NCBI RefSeq assembly: GCF_002224125.1
Contig: NZ_NCSM01000019.1
Coordinates: 66,994-130,993 of the forward strand
Origin: Streptomyces sp. NBS 14/10
GTDB lineage: Bacteria > Actinomycetota > Actinomycetes > Streptomycetales > Streptomycetaceae
Reading direction: 5' to 3'
DNA length: 64,000 nucleotides
How positions within the stretch are numbered: position 1 is the stretch's first letter; each line of letters opens with the position of its first letter. Below, one piece after another: positions 10,182 through 19,301 of the stretch. A program made the position numbers and the translations under genes. A model generated the notes under the pieces. That model made no database searches. It was not told the DNA's origin and saw only the letters and a list, made by a program, of their open reading frames with translations.

Positions 10182-11045
10182 GTGTGGGAGTGGGAGACAA
10201 AGGCGCTGGTGGCGGCGGTCGGGCTGGTGTCGGCCGCCGCCCTGTGGCTGGCGGTGGCGCTGGTGCGTACGCGGCGCCGGTGGCAGACGGCCGTGGGAGA
10301 GCGCGGCTGGCTGCTGGAGCGGGAGCGGGAGAGCGCCGCGCGCGCCGCGGTCGAGGCCGAGCGGGACCGTATCGCCCGGGAGTTGCACGACATCGTCAGC
10401 CATAACGTCAGCGTCATGGTGGTCCAGGCCGGGGCCGCCCGCGAGGTGCTGGGCACCATGCCGGACGAGGCCACGGCGGCCCTGCGGGCCGTCGAGGACG
10501 CGGGGCGTGGCGCGATGACCGATCTGCGGCATCTGCTGGGGCTGTTGGCGCCGTCGCCGAGCGGCGAGGACACCGACCAGGGGCCGGGCGCGGGCAGCGG
10601 TGGCGGCGCGGCGGAGCTGACACCGCAGCCGGGCCTGGACCGGCTGGGCTCGCTCGTCGACCGGATCTCGTTCGCCGGGCTGCCCGTCGAGGTGCGCGTC
10701 TCGGGCAAGCCGCGCCCGCTGCCCCAGGGGGTCGATGTGACCGCCTACCGCATCATCCAGGAGGCGCTGACCAACGCGCTCCGGCACGGCGACGGCGCCG
10801 GCAAGGCCGAGGTGACCGTGCGCTACGCCGACCACGCGCTGCGCGTGGAGGTGCTCAACACCGGCCCCAGCGTGCTGACCGGCGGTGCGCCGGCACAGCC
10901 GACACCGCGGCAGCGGGAGGGCACCGGCCGCGGACTGCTGGGCCTGCGGGAACGGGTCGCGGTGTACGGCGGAGACCTGGACGCCCGGCGCCGCCTCGGC
11001 GGCGGCTACCGGGTCCGGGCGCGTATCCCCCTGGACCGGCCATGA
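10182..11045 (+). CDS. Two-component sensor histidine kinase (HisKA_3/NarL-type)
   Basis: This kinase has about 287 residues. It has one N-terminal membrane helix (ALVAAVGLVSAAALWLAVALV, residues 7-27) and almost no extracellular loop, so it probably senses within the membrane or through its partner exporter. The dimerisation helix holds the phospho-acceptor His69 in ERDRIARELHDIVSHNVS. The C-terminal HATPase domain has an N-box ending TNALRHG and a G-box GRGLLGLRERV. The GTG at 10182 is chosen because it places the helix at the N terminus; the frame is open to 10122. The stop overlaps the response regulator ATG. Confidence 0.93.
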   Translation: MWEWETKALVAAVGLVSAAALWLAVALVRTRRRWQTAVGERGWLLERERESAARAAVEAERDRIARELHDIVSHNVSVMVVQAGAAREVLGTMPDEATAALRAVEDAGRGAMTDLRHLLGLLAPSPSGEDTDQGPGAGSGGGAAELTPQPGLDRLGSLVDRISFAGLPVEVRVSGKPRPLPQGVDVTAYRIIQEALTNALRHGDGAGKAEVTVRYADHALRVEVLNTGPSVLTGGAPAQPTPRQREGTGRGLLGLRERVAVYGGDLDARRRLGGGYRVRARIPLDRP

Positions 11046-11731
11046 CGGCGGCGCCCGCGGGCGAGCGGGCTCCGCGCGTTCTCATCGCCGACGACCAGAC
11101 ACTGATCAGGACCGGCTTCCGGCTGATCCTCACCGCGCGCGGCATCGAGGTGGTGGGCGAGGCGGCCAACGGCGCGGAAGCGGTGGCGGCGGCGCGCGAA
11201 CTGCGGCCGGACGTGGTGCTGATGGACATCCGTATGCCGACCATGGACGGCCTCGAGGCCACCCGCCGCATCCTGCGCCAGACCCCGGACTGCCGGGTGC
11301 TGATGCTGACCACGTTCGACCTGGACCACTATGTGTACACGGCGCTGTCCGTCGGGGCCAGCGGCTTTCTGCTGAAGGACGTCACCCCGGAACACCTGGC
11401 GGCGGCCGTACGGCTGGTGGACACGGGCGATGCCCTGCTGGCCCCGTCCATCACCCGGCGGCTGGTGGAGCGCTTCGCCTCACCGTCCGCCCCCGCCCCG
11501 GCCCAACACGCCGACCTCGCGGCCCTGACACCCCGTGAGCTGGAGGTCCTCGGCTTGCTCGGCCGTGGCCTGTCCAACGCGGAGCTGGCCGCCGAGCTGA
11601 CCCTGAGCGAGGCCACGGTGAAGTCCCATGTGGCCCGGATCTTCGCCAAGCTGGCCCTCCGCGACCGCGCCCAGGCCGTCGTGCTCGCGTATGAGACGGG
11701 GCTGGTCAGAGCGGGTGGATCAGCGACCTGA
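11042..11731 (+). CDS. LuxR/NarL-family response regulator
   Basis: The 229-aa protein has a receiver domain (VLIADDQTLIRTGF; phospho-acceptor Asp62 in VVLMDIRM; Lys in FLLKDVTP). A C-terminal LuxR helix-turn-helix follows (LTPRELEVLGLLGRGLSNAELA through ATVKSHVARIFAKL). It is translationally coupled to the kinase by ATGA. It most likely controls the divergent ABC exporter and perhaps its own operon. Its 3' end overlaps the convergent membrane-protein gene by 26 bp. Confidence 0.95.
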   Translation: MTAAPAGERAPRVLIADDQTLIRTGFRLILTARGIEVVGEAANGAEAVAAARELRPDVVLMDIRMPTMDGLEATRRILRQTPDCRVLMLTTFDLDHYVYTALSVGASGFLLKDVTPEHLAAAVRLVDTGDALLAPSITRRLVERFASPSAPAPAQHADLAALTPRELEVLGLLGRGLSNAELAAELTLSEATVKSHVARIFAKLALRDRAQAVVLAYETGLVRAGGSAT

Positions 11732-13148
11732 AACCGGCGCGCACATCGGCCTTGGACGCCTTGACGTACACCTTCGACGGCGGTCCGAGGTCGGTGGGCC
11801 CGTAGGTGGTGTACGAGAGCTTCCTGGGACAGCTCGTGCCGCTGATCTCCACTGAGCGGTCGGCCACGAGCTTTCCGGTCCGCAGCTCGTAGACCTTCAC
11901 CGGAATCGCGATCTTGTGGAAGGTCACATCCGTGGGAAAGTTGGGAAACCTCTTGTTCTCGTACGGACACGTCCGGACGGATGTCCCGTAGTCCTCCTCG
12001 TCCGCGCAGACCACCAGCACGGCGTGGGCGGCGTCGGTGGTCCGCCACGCGCCGGGGAGCTTGTTGGTGTAGGTGTCGTTGCCGTAGAACAGCGCGCGGT
12101 TGGTTCCCTTGCCGTACGGGGCCGCGCCGCTGTACTTGGCCGGCCGGGAGCAGTACGTGGGCTGCGTGTCCGTCGACCCGTCGAGCAGATCGCGTACGTC
12201 TTCCAGCTCGATGGTCAGCGTGGCCCGCCTGGCCCCGCCGCGGGCCTTGGCCGCGAGTCCGTCCCCCGGGTACTGGTCGAGGAGTTGCCGATAGCGGTCG
12301 CGCGCCTTCTTCCAGTCCTTGCCCGCCATGAGGTCGTCACCGCATCCGACCAGCGCCGCGGGTGCGGTCCGCCGCGCGGTGTCGGCGGACCGGTCCAGCG
12401 CGTTGTGGGTGGGCCGGCGGTGGCGGAGCCAGTCGGTGACCGTGACGGTGCGGCAGGGATTCTCGGTGGGCAGACCGCCGAGGAAGCCGTCCAGGACCGC
12501 GTCGACCGTCTTCCCGTTGCCGGGCTGGGCGAGGACCGAGGAGAGCGTGTCGAAGCCCGCCTTCAGGGCGCCGGTGTCCCCGGTCAGCCCGGTGGTCAGG
12601 TCCGCCTTGGCGGCCCGTAGCCGGTGGCACGCCTTGACGGTCTTGTCACCGCGGGCGGCCAGCGGGGCGTCGGCTATTCGGTGGCCGATCCACACCTCGT
12701 CCTGCGCGGCCAACACCCGTGCGCAGTCGCCACTTTCCCGGGCCTCGGTCACGCTCCGCTCGATCCTGGCGGCGTCGAACCGCAGGAACCCCGCGGCCAG
12801 CAGCACCGGAGCCGTGACACCGAGCGCCACCAGACGCCGCGTACGTACGGCCGGGCCGCCCTGCGCACCAGGCCCGCCGCGGCCCCGCGCCAGGAACCAC
12901 CCGTGCGCGATACCGGCCGCCCACCAGACGACCACCACGGCCTCGCACCACGGCCGGGCGACCGAGACCAGGACGGAGACGAGGACGACGGTCACCACCG
13001 CGGCGGCGACGGCGAGCCTGCGCCGCCCCAGCAGCAGGTAGCCGACGCCGAGCAGGGACGCGTTGCCGAGGGCGGCAGCCAACGGGTCGGGGGCCCGGCC
13101 CCCGGGTGGCGCGGGCTCCGGCACGGCGGCGTACGTCGGGTCAGCCAT
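11706..13148 (-). CDS. Membrane protein of unknown function with large extracytoplasmic domain
   Basis: This is a 480-aa protein. A proline/alanine-rich N terminus is followed by three or four membrane helices (GNASLLGVGYLLLGRR, LAVAAAVVTVVLVSVLVSV, a segment near CEAVVVVWWAAGIAHGWFLA, and LVALGVTAPVLLAAGFL). About 330 extracytoplasmic residues come after, with paired cysteines (CARVL, ACHRL, PCRTV, CGDDL, YCSRP, CADEEDYGTSVRTC, TSCPRK) that may form disulfides. A TPR-like KKARDRYRQLLDQYPGD segment sits mid-way. I do not recognise the family. The ATG at 13148 is used; the frame continues to 13199. Convergent overlap with the response regulator makes a shared 3' end. Confidence 0.8.
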   Translation of the reverse strand: MADPTYAAVPEPAPPGGRAPDPLAAALGNASLLGVGYLLLGRRRLAVAAAVVTVVLVSVLVSVARPWCEAVVVVWWAAGIAHGWFLARGRGGPGAQGGPAVRTRRLVALGVTAPVLLAAGFLRFDAARIERSVTEARESGDCARVLAAQDEVWIGHRIADAPLAARGDKTVKACHRLRAAKADLTTGLTGDTGALKAGFDTLSSVLAQPGNGKTVDAVLDGFLGGLPTENPCRTVTVTDWLRHRRPTHNALDRSADTARRTAPAALVGCGDDLMAGKDWKKARDRYRQLLDQYPGDGLAAKARGGARRATLTIELEDVRDLLDGSTDTQPTYCSRPAKYSGAAPYGKGTNRALFYGNDTYTNKLPGAWRTTDAAHAVLVVCADEEDYGTSVRTCPYENKRFPNFPTDVTFHKIAIPVKVYELRTGKLVADRSVEISGTSCPRKLSYTTYGPTDLGPPSKVYVKASKADVRAGFRSLIHPL

Positions 13149-13343
13149 CTCCTGGTCTCTCCCTCTCACGGAACGTGCGAGCCCCATATGGCGGGCCACC
13201 GCATCGTGCGCCCCCGCTCCCGGGACCGGTCCCGGCGGACACGGCCCCCGGCCCGTACACCGTGGGGCCGTGGATTCGGCCGCGGTCGACTCACCACTTA
13301 CAGTGATCGTGAAGGGGGCGGCGATCGGATCTCGGAGGGTGAG

Positions 13344-16208
13344 TTGTCACAGGGTCCCGTGCGGTTCGCGCTCCTGGGGCCGGTCAGGGCCTGGCGTGGG
13401 GAGAGCGAACTCGACCTGGGGCGCCCTCAGCGCAGGGCGCTGCTGGCACTGCTGCTGGCGGGGGCCGGGCGTACGGTCTCGATGGACGGCCTGATCGACG
13501 CCCTGTGGAGCGAGGACCCGCCGGACAGCGCCGCCAATGTGATCCACCGGCATGTGGGCGTGGTGCGCCGGCTGCTGGAGCCGGAGCTGCCCACGCGGGC
13601 GGCGGGCCGTTGGCTGCTGCGCGGCGGGGGTGGCTACCGCCTGGAGGTCGACGACGACTCCCTGGACCTGCTGCGCTTCCGGAGCCTGCGGGAGACGGCC
13701 CGGCGGGCCGCGGCGGAGGGGGCGGCCGGGCGGGCCGTGGCGCTGAGCGTCGAGGCGCTGGCGCTGTGGCAGGGGCCCGCCGCCTCCGGGATCGCCGCCG
13801 AGGTGCGCGGCCACCCGCTGCTCTCGGCGCTGGACCGGGAACACCTGGCGGCCGTCAAGGAGTCGGCGGACCTGGCCCTGGGCGCCGAGGCGGCCGACCT
13901 GGTGCTGCCGACGCTGCGGGCGGCCGCCGCCGCGAGCCCGCTGGACGAGCCGCTGCTGTCCCGGCTGGTGCTCGCCCTGACGGCGGCCGGACACCGGTCC
14001 GAGGCGCTTGAGGTGTACGAGGGGGCCCGTATACGCCTCACCGACGGACTGGGCATATCGCCCGGCGCGGAACTGCTGGCGGCTCAGGCGGTGGCGGCCG
14101 GGCGTAAGCCCCGGGTGGCGGCGCCTCCGGCAGGCGGGCCCGCCCCTGACGGGCCGTCCGGGCGCACCGGCTACACCGCCCCCAGCCCCGCCCAGCTCCC
14201 GCCCGACCTGCCGGTGTTCACCGGCCGCAGAACGGAAATGGCGGAGGTGCTGGCCCGGTTGCCGGGGGCGGGGCAGGACACCTCCACGGTGCTGATCAGC
14301 GCCATCGGCGGGATGGCCGGGATCGGCAAGACCACCCTGGCCGTGCACTGGGCCCATCAGGTGGCCGACCGGTTCCCCGACGGGCAGCTCTACGTCAACC
14401 TGCGCGGATTCGATCCGACGGGGCCCGCCATGACCCCCGGGGAGGCCGTACGCGGCTTTCTCGACGCCCTGGGTGTGCCGCCGCGGCACATCCCTAACGG
14501 CCTGGACGCCCAGGCCGCGCTCTACCGCAGCCTGCTGGCCGGCCGCCGGGTCCTGGTGCTGCTGGACAACGCCGCGGGCACGGACCAGATACGGCCGCTG
14601 CTGCCCGGCTCGCCCGGCTGTCTCACGATCGTCACCAGCCGCAACCAGATGCACGGGCTGCTGGCGGCGTACGGCGCCCATGCGCTGAGCCTGCGGCCGC
14701 TCGATGTGGACGAGGCCCGTGAGTTCCTGGCCCGCCGGCTCGGGGACGGCCGGGTGTCGGACGCCCCGGGAGCCGTCGCGGAGATCGCCGAACGGTGCGC
14801 CGGGCTGCCGCTCGCCCTGGCCTGCGTCGCCGCCCGCGTGGCGCTGAGTCCCGACGTTCCGCTGTCGGTCGTGGCCGACGAGTTGCGGGAGACCCGGGAA
14901 AGCCTGGAGGGGTTCGCGGGCGGTGAGGTGTCCACCGATGTCGGCGCGGTGTTCTCCTGGTCCTGCCGCGCCATCTCCCCCGCCGCCGCCCGGCTGTTCC
15001 GGGTGCTCGGCCTGCAGGCCGGACCGGACATCTCCGCCACGGCGGCGGCCAGTCTGGTCGGCCTTCCGCTGCGCGAGACATGGCCGTTGCTGACCGAGCT
15101 CACCCAGGTGCAGCTGATCGGCGAACACGCTCCGGGCCGGTACGTCCTGCACGACCTGCTGCGCGCCTACTCCCGGGAGCTGGCGCTGGCCCAGGATTCG
15201 CAGGACGGGCGCCGGGCTGCCCTCCACCGGCTGCTCGACCACTACGCGCACGCCGCCCACGCCGCGGATCTGCTGCTCGCCCCGCACCTGGACCCGATCT
15301 CTCCCGCGCCGCCGCGGCCCGGGGCGACCCTCGAGACCTTCTCCTCCGCCGAGCGGGCACTCGACTGGCTCACCGCCGAGTACCCGGCGCTGCTGCTGGC
15401 GGTGGACGTCGCGGTGCGCAACGGATTCGACACCCACGCCTGCCAGTTGGCCTGGGCCCTGGAGGCGTTCTTCGACCGCCGGGGCCACTGGCACGACTGG
15501 GCCACGGTCCAGCGCGCCGCCCTGGGAGCCGCCCTGCGGACGGGCCTGCCCGCCATGGAGGCCCGCGCCCTGCGGGCCCTCGCCCGCGTCGAGGGCCGCC
15601 TCGGCCGGCATGACGAGACCCGTACGCATCTCGAACGCGCGCTGCGCCTCTTCACGGAGCTCGGCGACGACATCGGGCGGGGCAACACCCACCGCAGCCT
15701 CGGCTGGACCGCCGAGCAACTGGGCGATCTCCGCGGGGCGCTGCGCCACAACCAGCAGGCGCTGGAGCTGTTGCGGTCGAGGAAGGACCGGCCCGCGTGG
15801 GCGAGCGTCCTGGCCTCGGTGGCCTGGTACCACGCCCTGCTCGGCGAGTACGACCTCGCGTTCAGCCACTGCCGCACGGCGCTGCCGGTGCTGCGGGAGT
15901 ACGGCGACCGCTACGGCGAGGCCGCGGCCTGGCACAGCATCGGCTACATCCATCAGCAGGTCGGCCGGCATACGCGCGCCCTCGGCGGGTACGGCAACGC
16001 CCTCGAGCTGTACCAGGAGCTGGGCGTGCCCTATATGGAGGCCCAGACGCTGACCGACCTCGGGGACGTGCACAGCGCGCTGGGCGACTCCGAAGCCGCC
16101 CGGGCCGCCTGGCGGGAGGCATTGTCGCTGCTCAACGGGCTGGAACACCCCGACGCCGGGAAGGTGAGCGCGCGCCTGGCCCCGGGCGGCGAGGCGCACC
16201 GGGGGTGA
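13344..16208 (+). CDS. SARP-family regulator with NB-ARC and TPR domains (AfsR-like)
   Basis: A TTG start at 13344, 5 nt after GGAGG, is supported by alignment with the next gene (LSQGPVRFALLGP against VSRESVRFAVLGP). The 954-aa product has an OmpR-like winged helix (1-95), a BTAD helical domain (100-245) and an NB-ARC ATPase with P-loop GGMAGIGKTTLA (about 322) and Walker B VLVLLDNA (about 400). A TPR array occupies 640-940. This is the AfsR layout of a pathway activator that integrates ATP binding and signalling. No biosynthetic cluster lies next to it, so the target is unknown; the neighbouring paralogue and AraC gene are candidates. Confidence 0.92.
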   Translation: MSQGPVRFALLGPVRAWRGESELDLGRPQRRALLALLLAGAGRTVSMDGLIDALWSEDPPDSAANVIHRHVGVVRRLLEPELPTRAAGRWLLRGGGGYRLEVDDDSLDLLRFRSLRETARRAAAEGAAGRAVALSVEALALWQGPAASGIAAEVRGHPLLSALDREHLAAVKESADLALGAEAADLVLPTLRAAAAASPLDEPLLSRLVLALTAAGHRSEALEVYEGARIRLTDGLGISPGAELLAAQAVAAGRKPRVAAPPAGGPAPDGPSGRTGYTAPSPAQLPPDLPVFTGRRTEMAEVLARLPGAGQDTSTVLISAIGGMAGIGKTTLAVHWAHQVADRFPDGQLYVNLRGFDPTGPAMTPGEAVRGFLDALGVPPRHIPNGLDAQAALYRSLLAGRRVLVLLDNAAGTDQIRPLLPGSPGCLTIVTSRNQMHGLLAAYGAHALSLRPLDVDEAREFLARRLGDGRVSDAPGAVAEIAERCAGLPLALACVAARVALSPDVPLSVVADELRETRESLEGFAGGEVSTDVGAVFSWSCRAISPAAARLFRVLGLQAGPDISATAAASLVGLPLRETWPLLTELTQVQLIGEHAPGRYVLHDLLRAYSRELALAQDSQDGRRAALHRLLDHYAHAAHAADLLLAPHLDPISPAPPRPGATLETFSSAERALDWLTAEYPALLLAVDVAVRNGFDTHACQLAWALEAFFDRRGHWHDWATVQRAALGAALRTGLPAMEARALRALARVEGRLGRHDETRTHLERALRLFTELGDDIGRGNTHRSLGWTAEQLGDLRGALRHNQQALELLRSRKDRPAWASVLASVAWYHALLGEYDLAFSHCRTALPVLREYGDRYGEAAAWHSIGYIHQQVGRHTRALGGYGNALELYQELGVPYMEAQTLTDLGDVHSALGDSEAARAAWREALSLLNGLEHPDAGKVSARLAPGGEAHRG

Positions 16209-16292
16209 CCGGACGCATCACCGGCTGAGGCGCTGTCGCCCCTGTACTATGTGCCGCCGTATCCACCCGCTGAGGGTATGTGAGGAGCGAGG

Positions 16293-18212
16293 GTGTCGCG
16301 GGAATCTGTACGGTTCGCGGTGCTGGGGCCCATACGGGCCTGGCGGGCCGGGGCAGAGCTGGACCTGGGACGCCCCCAACAGCGCGTCCTGCTGGGCCTG
16401 CTGCTCGCGCGGGCGGGGCGGCCCGTCGGGCTGAGCGAGATCGTGGACGCCCTGTGGGGCGAGGACCCGCCCGGCAGCGCCGTCAACGTCGTCCGCCGGC
16501 ACATCGGAATCCTGCGCCGCACGCTGGAGCCCGGACTGCCGCTGAGGGCGCCCGGTCACTGGCTGCTGCGCGAGGCGGCAGGCTACCGGATCGCCGTCGA
16601 CGCGGACTCGCTGGACCTCCTCCGCTTCCGCCGGCTGCGCGAGCGGGCCGGCGAGGCCGCCGACCGGTCCCCCGGGCGGGCCGTGACGCTGCTCACCGAG
16701 GCGCTGGCGCTGTGGAAGGGACCGGCCGGCGCCGATGTGTCCGTCGAGATACGGGCGCGCGCCTTTCTCGACGTACTCGACCGGGAACGCCTCGCGGCCG
16801 TGAAGGAGCTGGCGGACGCGGCGCTGCGCGCCGGGATGACGGCCCCGGTCCTGGACGAGCTCCGGAAGGCGGCCCTGGCCAACCCGCTGGACGAGCCCCT
16901 GCTGGCCAGGCTGGTGCTCGCCCTGGCGGCCACCGGCCAGCGGGCCGAGGCGCTGGAGACCCACCGCGCCGCCGTCGCCCGGCTCGCGGACGAACTGGGC
17001 CTGACCCCGGGGCGGGAGCTGTCCGACGCCCATGCGGCGGTGCTGCGCGAGTCCCGTCCGGCGGCGCGCCCCGCCGCGGGCTCTGCCGCGCGCTCCGGGG
17101 CCGCGCTCGGCGGGGAGTCGGCGGACGGCGGGCTCCCTCTTCCCAGAGCCGCGTACTCCGAACCGCGGCCCGCCCAACTGCCCCAGGACCTGCCGGCCTT
17201 CTCCGGCCGGCGCACCCAGTTGGCCAAGCTGTCCGCCCTGCTGCCGGAGGCGGGCCGACCGCTCGACACGGCGGTGATCAGTGTGATCGGGGGGATGGCC
17301 GGGGTCGGCAAGACCACGCTGGCCGTGCACTGGGCCCACCAGGTGGCAGACCGCTTCCCGGACGGCCAGTTCTATGTCGACCTGCGCGGATTCGAGCCCA
17401 CCGGCACGGCCCTCGACCCCGGGGAGGCCGTACGCGACTTTCTGTGCGCGCTCGGGGTGCCGCGGCACCGCGTGCCGCACGGCCTGGACGCCCAGACCGC
17501 GCTGTACCGGAGCCTGCTGGCCGGGCGGCGCTTCCTCGTTCTGCTGGACAACGCCCTGGACACCGAGCAGGTGCGGCCGCTGCTGCCCGGGGCGCCCGGC
17601 TGTCTGGTGATCGTCACCAGCCGGGACACGCTGACCGGGCTGGTCGCCGACCACGGCGCGCATCCGCTGAGCCTGTGCTGGCTCGACGCCGAGGAGGGGC
17701 GCGAGTTCCTGGCCGCCCGGCTCGGGGCCGCCCGGGTCGGGGCCGAGCCCCAGGCGGCGGCCGAGATCGTCGAGCTGTGCGCCGGGCTGCCGCTGGCCCT
17801 GTCCTGCGTCGCCGCCCGGCTGGCCGCACACCCCGGCTTCCGACTGTCCGCCCTGGCCGCCGAGCTGCGCGACGCCCACGACCGGCTGGACGCCATCGCC
17901 CGAGGGTCCGCCGAGGTCAGCACGGTCTTCTCCTGGTCGTACCGCGCGCTGTCGGCGGCCGCCGCCCGGCTCTTCCGGCTGCTCGCCGGCCACCCCGGCC
18001 CCGACCTCTCGGCGTCCGAGGTGGCCGAACTCGCCGCACTCGACGGGCTCGCCGGGCACGCCGGACTCGACGCTCAGGAAAGCGCTCGGCTGCTCGCCGA
18101 GCTCGTCCGGGCCCACCTGGTCGCCGAGCCGAGCCCCGGCCGGTACTCCGTCCACGACCTGCTGCGCTCCTATGCCGCGGGGCTCGGCGAGAACACCGAC
18201 CACGGTCACTGA
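16293..18212 (+). CDS. SARP-family regulator with NB-ARC domain, lacking TPR repeats
   Basis: The 639-aa protein is a close paralogue of the preceding regulator. It has a winged helix (VRFAVLGPIRAWRAG), BTAD and NB-ARC with P-loop GGMAGVGKTTLA (about 333). The stretch KTTLAVHWAHQVADRFPDGQ is identical in both proteins. It ends shortly after the NB-ARC winged-helix part (YSVHDLLRSYAAGLGE) and so lacks the TPR sensor of its neighbour. The GTG follows GGAGCGAGG. Only 84 bp separate the genes, so they may be co-transcribed. The pair looks like a tandem duplication followed by loss of the TPR region in one copy. Confidence 0.92.
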   Translation: MSRESVRFAVLGPIRAWRAGAELDLGRPQQRVLLGLLLARAGRPVGLSEIVDALWGEDPPGSAVNVVRRHIGILRRTLEPGLPLRAPGHWLLREAAGYRIAVDADSLDLLRFRRLRERAGEAADRSPGRAVTLLTEALALWKGPAGADVSVEIRARAFLDVLDRERLAAVKELADAALRAGMTAPVLDELRKAALANPLDEPLLARLVLALAATGQRAEALETHRAAVARLADELGLTPGRELSDAHAAVLRESRPAARPAAGSAARSGAALGGESADGGLPLPRAAYSEPRPAQLPQDLPAFSGRRTQLAKLSALLPEAGRPLDTAVISVIGGMAGVGKTTLAVHWAHQVADRFPDGQFYVDLRGFEPTGTALDPGEAVRDFLCALGVPRHRVPHGLDAQTALYRSLLAGRRFLVLLDNALDTEQVRPLLPGAPGCLVIVTSRDTLTGLVADHGAHPLSLCWLDAEEGREFLAARLGAARVGAEPQAAAEIVELCAGLPLALSCVAARLAAHPGFRLSALAAELRDAHDRLDAIARGSAEVSTVFSWSYRALSAAAARLFRLLAGHPGPDLSASEVAELAALDGLAGHAGLDAQESARLLAELVRAHLVAEPSPGRYSVHDLLRSYAAGLGENTDHGH

Positions 18213-18226
18213 AGTGACACTTTTTT
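18205..18226 (+). terminator. Weak intrinsic terminator after the second SARP gene
   Basis: A 5-bp stem GTCAC/GTGAC with TGAA loop is followed within 3 nt by a run of six T residues (18221-18226), which is unusual in this GC-rich DNA. The short stem makes it a weak call. Confidence 0.4.
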
Positions 18227-18313
18227 GTACTTCCTGCGCTTGTACGGTCACTCACGAAAAGCACAAGGCCCTCATCCCGGCGACAAAAGCCGTGGTCGAG
18301 GGCTATTCGTCGG

Positions 18314-19273
18314 GTGCCGGTGGAGGCGCATGTGGGAATCGGCCGGACCGCGGCACCGCAGGAGGGCGCGCGGTACTGGAGGTCCGTCGGTCTGGACATC
18401 GCCGTCGTGGAGGCCGCACCGCGGATGTCCCTCGGCGACGGCCGGTCGGATCCGGCGACGGCCGTATCGGTCCTGTCCGATCAGTCGCCGGGCCGCGGCC
18501 CCCGTCTGGGCGCATACGACCCGGGTGACTATCACTTCGTCGGGCTGCTGGGCACGGGCGGAGGCTCCCCCCGGTGCGGTGGGTCCGGCGGGCCTGCTGG
18601 GCCCGCCGCGCCGAAGACGCTGCTGCGCCCCGGGGACATCCTCTTCTACGACGCCGAACTCCCCCACCTCCTGGAAATGCCCGCCGGTGCCCGGCTGAAG
18701 ATCTTCCTGCTGCCACGGCAGCTGCTCGGCGTCGGCAAACACGATCTGCACCGGGTCACGGCGGCCCCCGTCCGCAGTGCGTCGCTGCTCGGCTCCCTGG
18801 TGTCGCCGTTCCTGTCCGAGCTGGCCGAGATGGTGACCTCAGCCGCCCCCGCGGTCGGCGAGACCGTCGCCCGCAACGCGCTGGATCTCCTGGCCACCCT
18901 GGTCATGGAGCAACACGCCCCGCCGCCCGCCGGTATGGCGGACGCGCGCCGGGCGATGCTGCTGAAGATCCAGCGCTTCATCACCCACCGCCTCTCCGAC
19001 CCCGACCTCTCGCCGGAGGCCATCGCCCGCGCCCACCACATCTCGGTGCGCTATCTGCACAAGCTCTTCCGGGACGAGGGCACCACGGTCGGGCGCTGGA
19101 TACGGGGCCGCCGGCTGGAGGAGTGCCAGCGCGAACTGGTCCTGGCCCGGGGGCGTCAGACCATCGCGGGGGTGGCCCGCCGCTGGGGGTTCATCAGCCC
19201 GACCCACTTCAGCCGGGTGTTCCGGGCCACGTACGGGATGTCCCCCAGCGAATGGCAGGGCGCCGCGAGCTGA
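18314..19273 (+). CDS. AraC-family transcriptional regulator
   Basis: The product is about 319 aa. The N-terminal half is a cupin-like AraC-binding domain (LLRPGDILFYDAELPHLLEM). The C-terminal 100 residues carry the paired AraC helix-turn-helix motifs (SPEAIARAHHISVRYLHKLFRDEGTTVGRW and IAGVARRWGFISPTHFSRVFRATYGMSPSEW). The GTG at 18314 is preceded by GAGGG; the N-terminal residues before about 10 are uncertain. It converges on the DUF1275 gene and is the nearest regulator to the 19.3-25.2 kb enzyme block. It resembles the AraC type with a domain that binds small aromatic effectors; the ligand is not known. Confidence 0.9.
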   Translation: MPVEAHVGIGRTAAPQEGARYWRSVGLDIAVVEAAPRMSLGDGRSDPATAVSVLSDQSPGRGPRLGAYDPGDYHFVGLLGTGGGSPRCGGSGGPAGPAAPKTLLRPGDILFYDAELPHLLEMPAGARLKIFLLPRQLLGVGKHDLHRVTAAPVRSASLLGSLVSPFLSELAEMVTSAAPAVGETVARNALDLLATLVMEQHAPPPAGMADARRAMLLKIQRFITHRLSDPDLSPEAIARAHHISVRYLHKLFRDEGTTVGRWIRGRRLEECQRELVLARGRQTIAGVARRWGFISPTHFSRVFRATYGMSPSEWQGAAS

Positions 19274-19301
19274 CCGGCGGCGCTCAGCTCGTCGGGGCCG
19301 C

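Noticed and set aside
13347..16199. A 950-codon minus-strand frame opposite the first SARP gene
   Set aside because: Antisense shadow with no recognisable domain; the plus strand has winged-helix, NB-ARC and TPR motifs.
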